DNA of 64,000 nt from NCBI GenBank assembly GCA_030374805.1, contig JARGSG010000088.1, forward strand, positions 203,881 through 267,880, given 5' to 3'. Positions within the stretch are counted from its first letter, which is position 1. Each line of letters opens with the position of its first letter. Shown here in pieces: positions 52,724 through 62,400 of the stretch. The position numbers and the translations under genes were made by a program. The notes under the pieces were generated by a model. That model had not been told where the DNA came from. It was given only the letters and a program-made list of their open reading frames with translations, and did no database searches. This DNA is from Gracilaria gracilis (taxonomy: Eukaryota; Rhodophyta; Florideophyceae; Gracilariales; Gracilariaceae).

Positions 52724-55700
52724 CTAGCTACAACCCGGGAAGGTGTTATACGAGAGTACTGTGCGGATTGGGGGTTCTCGATAGAACCTATTAACATAGA
52801 AACGGTGGAATCTCCAATGCAGTGGAGGGAAGAAAGGACGCGCGGGGTAGTTCTGACGAACGAGGTACACTGTCCCTTTGATGGAGGATATGGGAATGAG
52901 GCCGAACCATGGAGAAACATTGTCCTGAGGTAAGGAAGATGAGGATGGTCGAGGGTGAAGGGAGTGATCTTCTTCGTCGTCAGTAGCCCAGCGAAGATAG
53001 AGGCACCGTAGAGAGTGATCAACGGGATCAACGGGTTTTGTTACTTCGAAAAAGCGCACAAATGCGTATTCGTGCTCGACGTTAGACGATGGAACTGCTT
53101 CTGGAACGCTATACCGCACTAATGCACAAACTCTTGCAATCCAAATAACGGACGATGTTTCTCCACTTGGAGTAGAAGATGATCCGAAGACGACAACGTT
53201 TGAGTACTTTGGAATTTTAGACGGACCGAAAGATGAACTTGCAAACACCCGTTGCACAGATGGGGAGCGTTGTGTCCGAACTTGGAATTGTGTTTGAGTC
53301 CTGAACATAGTCTTCAAGGCGAGGAGTATAGCCACCAAGAACGAATCCTGATTTCACAACTGTCACAGTAATACCGTCCTTGGAAGTTGGGGAGTTCGGA
53401 AGTTGTAACTGTTCTCTGGAGAGCGTGAGGAAGCTTGAAAGAGATTCTTTCCCAATTTGGTTGATGAAGGATATAGTTCGAGAAGGGAAGAGTTCCGCCA
53501 CTTGGGAAGAGGACATACCGACATCTGGATGAGACCGTATGTACTTATCTGCGGTGATGAGTTCGTGCAGTGGAAGTCGGATACCGTCTCGCACAAGTGC
53601 AGGACAGCGGGTAGGATGAAGTGGAGAAGTCGAACTGGAGACAGAGAAGCTGTTGCGGAACGATGTGGAGTGCCGGAAATGTTCGGAGTTCTCAATCGCC
53701 TCGATTGTTTCCTTATGTGCAGTTAAACGTCGTTTCGAAGTACGCCGATAGTGGGTTTTGAAGAGCAGGTGAGCATTCTCGTATATTCCGGCATCCCCGA
53801 ACTGGAGACCGCCATACAGTCTTATGTCTCGGACGATGTGATCAAGAAGGTGAAACTTCAGAGTCCGGAAGTGTGATGTGTGATAAGGACCGAGAATGGA
53901 AGTGGTGAGCTCTTTGAAGGATTTGATCTGGCCTTCGAGAATGGTGAGTCTTTCTTCGTTCCATTCAGGCGGGGTATGGTAATGGAGAATGGTGCTTAGA
54001 AGGTCGGAGTAAGCGGTGAATACTTTTGTGATTGGCGCGGAAGAAACGTCGTCACAACATCTGTCGAAGAAGGCACCAATGAAAGGGAACACCATATCCA
54101 GAGATCTATAATCCTTTCCTTCCAGCATACCACGAATTCCCTCCGATGTGAAGAAGCCGTTAAGGCCTTTTCCTTTCTCCGATGTGGAGAAATCTATGTG
54201 AAGACCGGGTGCAGGGAATGATTTCTCAATATCTGCAAGAATAGCATTGGCATTACTGAGAATAGAAGTCCGCACAGACTTGAAAGACCTCGCACCAGCG
54301 GATGAACCCACAGAAGTGAACATAGAGTCTGAACGCAGTCTTTCCTATGCTGGCGAGCTTCAGCAGTTTCGATAACCCCGAGATGCAAGTTGTGCAATGG
54401 TTCGAAAGTGAAGATCGTATACGGGAGTGAGATAAGGGGATATGTTGAGAAGGTTGTATGACTCAAGGAACGATCTGTACGGGGAGAGTGAAACGGATTG
54501 AAGAGCAAATACTGCATCATCTCGTTTCGTACGTGATACTCGTGGGGCTTGTGAGCCAGCGCCGCTTCATGTGACTCTTGCAGAAGCCTTTCGTGAGTGC
54601 ACCTGGTTTCAAACGGTGTGAGAGATAGTTCTTGAGGATTGGTTGGGAGCTGAAAGGTAGAGGTCGGATCGAGGGATGAGGCATCTATGACATGGTGCGT
54701 GTGGGCGAGTTCCGTGTAGTACAGCTAGAATATCCTTTGCTTCTGGTATAATCGGCACAGTAATTCGCGATCACTGGATGAAATTGACGCAGGACGCCAT
54801 TCTGGTCCCTGAATGGGAATCCTTGGCGACCTGTTGCTTTGAGGGAATGGAGTATAGTTGAGAGGGATTGTTGAAGTATATCCATGCGTACCTTGGCGGG
54901 TGATATCGGAATTGTTTTGTGTCAAATAGTTCAGTGTCGGTGCTGGCCGACAGACGTTCGAATGAAGTTGGGATGTATCCGACGAGGGAGAGGTTTTGAG
55001 AGATGCATTTCCGGCGGAATGAGTCTGAAAAGTTAAGGAGAGTGATATGAAGTGGATAGGAAGTGATGGAGGAGCTCTTCAGCGAGGTTGGACGACTTGT
55101 CGGAGTACAGCTGTACGAATCCAATGAAAGAGTCTATACCAGTGGAGTTCGGATCATACCAGATGATGCTTGGATCTTCGGACCGGAGGATACTACTCTT
55201 TAGAACTGGGAACACCTTATGACCAAGGCCGGCTGCCGATGGGGTGCGCGAAGACGGTGTTTCCATGCTTGTCGGTTTGAGTGACGGGATGGAAGAAGGT
55301 GTTTTCTATGAGAGGATAGGAAGCAGTTGTTTCTTGAGTACAGAAATAGGATCCTTCATGTAGATTTTGGCTGAGAACTCCTTGTTCCTGTCCAAGATGC
55401 TGTGTGTGGTGAACCCGATGGAGTTGAGCTTGTCGCTGAATAGTGTCGAATGGAGTTGGAGACACTGAGAGGCAGTGGATATTGTGTTCCCGAATTCATT
55501 AAGGGAAAAAGAGCTGTCTTTAAGGAGCCCGATGAGTTCATCTGCGGTACGCTTTCCGAGTTTGAGCGCGATTGAAGATATGAATGTGACCATGTGCTGC
55601 ATGGTTGAACTTACAGGACGAGAGGGGGAAGGGGTTTGTGAGAAAGGTTGGGAGGGGCACGAAGGGGAATCAGAGTTGTTTTGAGAGAGAATGCGGTTCA

Positions 55701-55998
55701 CCATGTTCTCAGCGTCAGAGGATCGAAGGCTAAGTACACGTTGTTCATGGACATAATTGTCGTATGGTGCCAGTTGGACGTTATCAGAAGGACGGTTGGA
55801 GACATCCAGAGAGGGGGCAGCGGGTGGGAGAGAGGTTTTCTGACGCTTCGTTCGTGGCGGAAAATGAGAAGCGGGACTGGGAGCGTTGGAGGTGGTTGTA
55901 TTCGAAACATGACGATAGCGACATCGCCTCTGGTGTTGCGCAAGAGACGTCAAAGACTCGGTGTGATAGAGGCAACGGGGAAAGCAACAAGTGTGCAT
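52724..55998 (-). pseudogene. Plavaka-like (CMC superfamily) transposase, copy 1, frameshifted
   Basis: From the ATG at 55998: a zinc-finger start CCFPRCLYHTESLTSLAQHQ with following Cys, then, in changing frames, GIDSFIGFVQLYSDKSSN, YPLHITLLNFSDSFRRKC, LRQFHPVIANYCADYTRSKG, FTFEPLHNLHLGV (where such enzymes carry the first acidic residue), the long segment 54323-53217 with RTLKFHLLDHIVRDIRLYGG and AGIYENAHLLFKTHYRRTSK (the Glu of the ExxH-type motif), and the C-terminus LHWRFHRFYVNRFYREPP. This order resembles Plavaka transposases of fungi, which also begin with a C2HC finger. At least four frame changes disable it. A second, cleaner copy is at 62401-64000. Confidence 0.7.
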
Positions 55999-56792
55999 GA
56001 TGCAGAAAGGAAACAAGGGAGTGGAAAGCGAACGTCAGGGGAACGTCGAATGAAACGTAAAGTAGAACGTATACAGCCCTGGTTCTGTGTACGGTATGTA
56101 AAGATGCGCACCACCTGCAAGATGCAGTAACTTTACAGGTATGCTCGTCTGGGTCGAGAACAAACCTCCGTGTGATTTTCAAGGTTTGGATAATTATTTT
56201 CAAAGTATGGCCGACGGATCTCCGGTGCACGTTCAACTTACCTCTTGCGTCCCCGATCCTCCTTCACAGATTCATGTACCTTCGCTCAAGTCGGTCTCGT
56301 CAAACGTCGAAGTTCCACGCGTTGTTCAGCTTTCCGAGGTATGTATTAGCGTTTTCACGTTGCTGCAAGGGTTCCAGCGTTACTAACTAATGAATATGAG
56401 AGGAGTTTTCGCGCTTTCGCGGTCTGCGTGCGTTTACGCGGTCTTCAACTTTGAGACTCTCGGAGGTGTGTACTACTATTTTCATGGTTCTGCAAGCGTC
56501 CGAGCGTGTATAGGTGACTAAATACTGACACTGCGACTCGCAGTGTCAGTAGATAGTCATCTATACAATAGCGATCTTACGCGTAATAGCGCGCGCATGT
56601 CCAAAGTCGCTGAGATACCTCCGCTATTACGCGATCTTCAACTTGGGAGGCTCTCAGCGTTTTCGTCGTTGTGCGAGCGTTCTAGCGTGTGCGAGTGACT
56701 AACCAATTCCCCTAATGCGTTTTGTTTTGGATTGCATTCTTTGGCGGTTGCGTGACTGACAGAGTGGGAGCTAGCTTTTCTAGAAGTATATA

Positions 56793-57461
56793 TTCTAACT
56801 ACTGTTTTCTTCTGTTTTCTTGTCTCATTTGTGCTACAGTGTGAATATGTTGGTGATGTTATGGTATGTTGTGAGTTGTTCATTACACAGGAGATATCTC
56901 TTTGCTCTTTACTGACATGACATTTTGAATCCCAAAGGTGGTTGCGTGCAAGACAGATCGGGGTACAGACATTGAATGGTAAGTGAAGTGATACTAATGG
57001 TACGAGAGGGATATGTTCTAACTACTGTTTTCTTCTGTTTTCTTGTCTCATTTGTGCTACAGTGTGAATATGTTGGTGATGTTATGGTATGTTGTGAGTT
57101 GTTCATTACACAGGAGATATCTCTTTGCTCTTTACTGACATGACATTTTGAATCCCAAAGGTGGTTGCGTGCAAGACAGATCGGGGTACAGACATTGAAT
57201 GGTAAGTGAAGTGATACTAATGGTACGAGAGGGATATGTTCTAACTACTGTTTTCTTCTGTTTTCTTGTCTCATTTGTGCTACAGTGTGAATATGTTGGT
57301 GATGTTATGGTATGTTGTGAGTTGTTCATTACACAGGAGATATCTCTTTGCTCTTTACTGACATGACATTTTGAATCCCAAAGGTGGTTGCGTGCAAGAC
57401 AGATCGGGGTACAGACTTACAGACTTTGAAGGGTGAGTGAAGTCATACTAATGGTACGAGA
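56793..57461 (+). repeat. Three tandem 223-bp repeats
   Basis: Units start TTCTAACTACTGTTTTCTTC at 56793, 57016 and 57239; units 2 and 3 are near-identical, and a truncated fourth begins at ~57567 after the hairpin. The first unit may extend into diverged flank. Such arrays occur as subterminal repeats of large DNA elements. No gene inside. Confidence 0.88.
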
Positions 57462-57554
57462 GGGATAGTATCCCTCTCGTACCATTACTATCACGAGTGG
57501 GATGCTGTCCCTTTCGTACCATTACTATCACTTCACTCACCCTTCAAAGTCTGT
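57419..57554. repeat. Inverted repeat with nested palindrome
   Basis: ACAGACTTTGAAGGGTGAGT on the left is inverted as ACTCACCCTTCAAAGTCTGT on the right. Inside, GGTACGAGAGGGATA is followed directly by its near-complement, and the GTACCATTACTATCA block occurs twice. It interrupts the 223-bp array. Confidence 0.85.
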
Positions 57555-58317
57555 GAACATAGTATGTTCTAACTACTGTTTTCTTCTGCGTTCTTGTGTC
57601 TCATGTACTACTCGTTGCAAATGTAGTTGATGTTCTCTTCTGTTGTAAGTGTTTCATTTGTTTCTGCGTTCGCTTAAGGAGAATGACTGACTGATCAAAG
57701 TGTTTTGTATCAATTTGGACATGGATATTGGAAAACAGGTAACATTGTGTACGAGGCGGTCATGGTTTTGGCGATAGTACTATTGCTGATTTCATGTACG
57801 TTGTGCATACTCACGGGCGAAACCTTTCTACGCGTCAAAGTTTCCGTGAATCATACGTCTAACTTTTGTCTCTTCCTACCTTACCAGCGCATTGTGAGTA
57901 GCAGCGTGCGTTTCTGTCGTTCTGGGGATGCAGCTACTGACCCTGTGAACCATCATGGTTCACAACGGTCACTACCAGCGTCTCCAGAACGACGATCGCC
58001 ATCAACAGTTTTCCATATTAGTGATAGTTTCAATTGCACACATTCTAGCAGGTCATTCTGGCATCCTGGACGTTTGCAAATGAATACGATCTTCCAATTT
58101 TCCATACCTAGAATGCTAGTATGAACCGCCTCCTGCGCAGAATTAAGCATTTCTGTTACATCCACAACCACATTCCACCATGCTAGTTGCACCCCTCCAG
58201 ATATTCTAGCAACTTAATTCTGCGAAATATGCAAAATAACAGTGGGCTTTCTGCATTTTTAATTCTGCATTTTTTGAAACCTGGCATTGCGCTCCGAGAA
58301 CACAGACGTGGAATGCA

Positions 58318-58914
58318 ATGTTGGCACTGGAAGTGACGATGTGCGGTTGTCGTATCGGGAAGTCGACGATTCGCCACCCTGGCGCAGGAGTGGGGGTGTT
58401 CACTACACGCCGACTCATGGAAAAGGAAGAGATATGTTCCTTCTATGGAACACTGGTGTATTATGGCCTAACGAAGAGAAGAGAGGTACACAAGAAATAT
58501 GGTGAAGGTTTATTGGGAGCCACTTCCGAACGCTTTCGGAAGTATGCGATGGAGTTTAACGTCCGCGGCGATATATTCCATAACCTCCCAGAAAGAAGAC
58601 AAGGCGTAAGTTTAATACCTGTATGGATTGTCCCCGCTCCTTTTTCATTGGGTGGAACGATTAACGATCCCAAATATATGGAAGGCGATAAGGACATTGA
58701 TGCAGTTGCGGATGGTGTGACGAAACGAAGGACTGCAAATGTGCGGGTCATTCGAACTCCAAATACAAGACGCACCCCACATCAACTACGAGAATACCAA
58801 ATGCTTGCGGTGCGAGCACTTCGGAAACTGGAAGTGGGAGAGGAGTTGTTCGCAGATTATGGAGTAGAGTATAGCTGGGGTACATCGGCAAATCCTATTA
58901 TAGTAATCGATTAG
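58318..58914 (+). CDS. SET-domain protein (putative lysine methyltransferase)
   Basis: 198 residues from the ATG at 58318, uninterrupted. SET motifs: GKSTIRHPGAGVGVFTTRR (SET-N GxGVF), ICSFYGTLVYY, LGGTINDPKYM (the NHS-type position, here IND), VRALRKLEVGEELFADYG (SET-C with GEEL and D-Y-G). There is no pre-SET, post-SET or other domain. Short stand-alone SET proteins methylate histones or other proteins; the target is unknown. It lies between element repeats and the accessory/transposase genes, so it is probably element cargo. Substitution of the usual NH by ND leaves activity uncertain. Confidence 0.75.
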   Translation: MLALEVTMCGCRIGKSTIRHPGAGVGVFTTRRLMEKEEICSFYGTLVYYGLTKRREVHKKYGEGLLGATSERFRKYAMEFNVRGDIFHNLPERRQGVSLIPVWIVPAPFSLGGTINDPKYMEGDKDIDAVADGVTKRRTANVRVIRTPNTRRTPHQLREYQMLAVRALRKLEVGEELFADYGVEYSWGTSANPIIVID

Positions 58915-59936
58915 AACGTGTAGTAAATTAGCTACATGTAAAACAACACCCTAAACCTCGATAATGAAGTGACATTTATTGCATTCCAACTTCGCCGTTG
59001 AGCACTAATTGGAAACAAAACACTTTAGCCCAAGTGCAAGATAGAAGTACGTAGATACATTAAAGGTAGTGAAGGGCATCGAACATGATGCGAAACCTTG
59101 TACGTTTTTTAACATTATGAGAACTATTCAGAAATGGAGATTTCGGTGTAATTTTATCGTTTCGGAATCGGGAAATAAAAACCGCACTCGGTGATTTCCA
59201 CCACACTCCCCTCGATTGGGGGTGTGCATTCGATCGGTGACGTTCGATCACGGTGAGTGCCAAACACGTCGAGAGCAGAGCAGTTCGGATTCCAGTGACC
59301 TTCGATCACGGTCAGCAGCTAAGACGTCGTGAGCCCAGCGTCTACCGCGAGGAACCGTTCGGATTGTATATGGCGAAACGTGAGACGAGGGGTGTGAATG
59401 AGAAGGAGGTTATCGCTCGCGCGTCAAAGAGCTGAAGGCGTGACGAAACGGTAAGTGGCGGAGTCCGCACCGCTCGTAGTACGCGTGTGCCTCGGAGTGG
59501 TTTACGTGGGAAGGGGAGGAAGGGTGCGGCGAAAAGCGACTGTGCGGCGAGGAGCGACGGTGTGGCGAGGACCGACGATGCGGCGAGGAGCGACGGTGCG
59601 GCGAGGAGCGACGGTGCGGCGAGGAGCGACGGTGCGGCGAGGAGCGTTGGTGCGGCGAGGAGCGACGGGCGCGGCGAGGAGTGACGGTGCGGCGAGAAGC
59701 GTCGGTGCGGCGAGAAGCGACGGTGCGGCGAGGAGCGACGGCGCGGCGAGGAGCGACGGTGCGGCGAGAAGCGTCGGTGCGGCGAGAAGCGACGGTTCGG
59801 CGAGGAGCGACGGTGCGGCGAGAAGCAACGGGGCGGCGAGGAGCGTCGGGGCCGGACATCGGAGCAAAAGGAGCGAACTGTAAGCATTGTGGTGACGAAA
59901 CCTATTGCGAACGCACGAGATCAAGAAGTTAGTACC
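58915..59936. other. Spacer with 18-bp minisatellite
   Basis: 58915-59430 holds no gene; the word TTCGATCACGGT occurs twice near 59245 and 59310. The rest is the minisatellite listed next, which creates long open frames in several phases on both strands that I regard as artefacts. It leads directly into the accessory gene. Confidence 0.5.
59520..59850 (+). repeat. 18-bp minisatellite (GCGGCGAGGAGCGACGGT)
   Basis: About 18 tandem copies with point changes (GAGAAGCG, GTTGG and similar) and one 1-bp insertion near 59669. In one frame it reads RRGATV repeats. It may form the start of the downstream coding region or simply precede it. Confidence 0.85.
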
Positions 59937-62181
59937 ATGAAAAGCATAGAAGCGCAGCGAGGTATGCCGAAGAAGATTCTGCGCGGTGGTCGGGAGAGAG
60001 ATGGTCGTAAAAGAGGGGCAGAGATTGCGCAAATTTTAGAGGAGAGCGATAGCGAGAATATGATAGTGAAGGGTAAAGAGCTTCGTACGAGTGTCAAGGG
60101 AAGAACGATAAAAAGGAGTAGCACCATATTAGGTAGTGGGGGTCTTCGAGGAAGTAAGGGAACTAACGTTGATAAGGTGCCTAAGGCTGGGATATCCGAA
60201 GAGGTGGAAGGAGAAAGGGAGACAGTGAGGTGTGTTCACCCGGTGAGGACGCGAGGAGTGGAGAGTTTGGTTGTTGTGACGCCAAATAGAGTGCCAGAGA
60301 AGGAAAGCATTGGTTTCGAGCAAGAGAATGCAAACCGGGAGAAGGAAGGAGTGGGGCGTGTGCGGCGAATGGCAGAACGTGAAACAGGGGAGGGTAGTGA
60401 GAGAAGAAGAGGGAGTGTGGTTCATGGATTGGTGGGTTTTGGCGTTGTAGAAAAGGGGAGAGATAAGCGACGAGAACATGCGGACGGGAGAGTGGTGCGA
60501 CGTAGAAGTGGTGGATCAACCAAGGAAATTGTCGGAGGGACAGCAGCAGTGGTTGAGAGGGACTTCGAAGGGGAAGACAACGTACAAACAGAACGGCGTG
60601 GGGAAGGGAATGTAGTGGAGACGGCGCCACTTACACCCCAAGGGATGCGTGTAAGGCGCAACACCGTTTTACTTTCGAAGGATGTGGGACACGAAAGTGA
60701 CGGCGGTCTTGGAGAAAGCGGAAGTAGAATTCGAGGAGATGAATGGCGATCTACAAGGGAACGGGAAGGGAATGAGGAGAACTTAAGCGTATTGCCACGG
60801 TCTGCACTCGTTCAGAGGGTGAATGCACTGAAGGGACAGTTCGGAAATATGGAGGAAGATCACTATACATTGATGGTGAGTTTGAAGCTGACGCAGGAAG
60901 AGCTGGCACGGCTGAGGGAGGAAAATAAACGGCAAAATGTGTTGATCGAAAGTCTTCGGGAGGCAGTGAAGGGGAGAAAGCGAGGTGGTGGAGGAAAGAA
61001 GGTGGGAGGGCGTCGAAAGTATGATATTGGAGTGGAATAATGTTTTTATGGATTCGCAAGGGCTTTGTATGATAGGATTCTTCATTATGCGAAGTTGGAG
61101 GCGCCTGAACTTTGTTTCGACACGGAAAACGTTGGTAGAATCTGGAAGAACAGGAGTGATACGGTGGGAGAAAGTAGAGAGGGGAGCATGTTTGTAGTTG
61201 AGGAGAAGGAGATAGTGCTTAGGTGCCCAATTCAGATTGCATTTGAGATGAAGGCGTACACATCATCTACAGAGGGTGGAAGTGATGTGTTGTTGAAGTA
61301 TGTGGTCGAGACAAAAATAATGGGAGAGACGTGGGAGAAGATAAGGGAAGCGGGGAAAACACAATAGTGCGTGGAGAATGTAAGCGCGGACAAGTGTCTG
61401 AAGCAGCGGATGAAGCAGACGATAAGCGATGTGATTAGGGTGCGAAAGCGGGCTGCACGGGATAGATTATTCTCTTTACTGGGATATAATTTGATTGCAA
61501 AGCGGGCGAAGCCTAGCGAGAGAACGGAACTTGGTGAGGAGTTGAAGAAGCAGATGGACGAGGCTCGCGAGAAGCTTATGGGAAGTGAAGAGGATGGGAT
61601 GAACAAGTTGTGTGCGTGGAGAATGAGCTGTTTCGAAGATCTTGCGTACTCTGGGTCAACTGTGCATGCTTCAAAGTGGGGCTGATGATGATGAAGACAA
61701 GTATTTCAAGAACGGAATGGCGGTGGCAGTGTTGGAGGAGTACATGGGATACGCAATGAAGACCAAATGTAATGGGGAAAAGCATTACGTAGATGGGACG
61801 GTGATGCACCTCGCCAGACTTGATACGTGGATTGGGTGTGTTGTGAAAACGATGAACGAGGGTGTGGGAGGTGGAGGACAAAGGCAGCTCTTGTTTTCTA
61901 CATTGTATTAGAGGTATCTGCCGAGGGCAGTGGAGGTTATATTGAAGGTGGCATAAGAATTGGTGGGGGACGAGCGCGGCGAAGAGTTTGAGAACGATGG
62001 GTTTTTAGAGGGGGATCCGGGGTGTGTGTCCGGAGATTCGAAGAAAACTGCGACGGTTGGGCTGTGGATTCCATCGAGGGAGAAGGTATATCTAGCGGTG
62101 AGGGAGGAATACTTTATGGCGAGTTTTACGCGGAGACTTGGAGTGGTTCTTGAATGCTACATAGCAGCGTGCCGACCATAG
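59937..62181 (+). pseudogene. Element accessory protein: basic region, coiled coil and conserved C-terminal domain
   Basis: From the first ATG (59937) a highly charged region (many R/E/G/K) ends with a coiled coil (SLKLTQEELARLREENKRQN, then LIESLREAVKGRKRGGGGKK). After an in-frame TAA (61038-61040) the same frame continues (YDRILHYAKLEAPELCFDTE, IVLRCPIQIAFEMKAYTSST), then TAG (61365-61367), then LKQRMKQTISDVIRVRKRAA. A frame change near 61640-61690 leads to EDKYFKNGMAVAVLEEYMG and, after two more stops, ATVGLWIPSREKVYLAVREE. The C-terminal domain is shared with 52269-52619. Function unknown; DNA or chromatin binding is a guess from charge. Next to and convergent with transposase copy 2. Confidence 0.55.
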
Positions 62182-62400
62182 GAGCCCAGTTTCAATCGTA
62201 TGCTTGGGCACCGGAGAGAGGGTACGGATGGGGCAGAAGGAGGAGAGGGGAGAGGGTAGGGTGGATAAGAGTGGGAGGAGTGGAGGTAGCTGTGGGTTGA
62301 TGAAGAAGTGGTATACCTTCTTCATCCCATACCTATCTCCAATCTTTCCTGTGGAAGTGGGTGGTAGCGATTGGTTTATGAAAATCATATGGAATGAGTG

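Larger units (their letters stand above)
55999..58317. other. Non-coding repeat-rich stretch right of transposase copy 1
   Basis: Contains a diverged direct duplication of CG-rich sequence (56400-56540 and 56590-56700 share TTCAACTT-GAGACTCTC-like and GCGAGCGT-like words), an imperfect ~60-bp palindrome around CTGACACTGCGACTCGCAGT (56507-56570), and the 223-bp tandem repeats and hairpin listed next. Frames here have no recognisable product; one at 57705-58124 starts with TTG. Confidence 0.5.

Noticed and set aside
56638-57329. Three near-identical short minus-strand ORFs
   Set aside because: They are the same non-coding 223-bp tandem unit read three times.
59410-60032. Arginine- or leucine-rich proteins antisense to the 18-bp minisatellite
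   Set aside because: Pure consequence of the repeat unit being a multiple of three.
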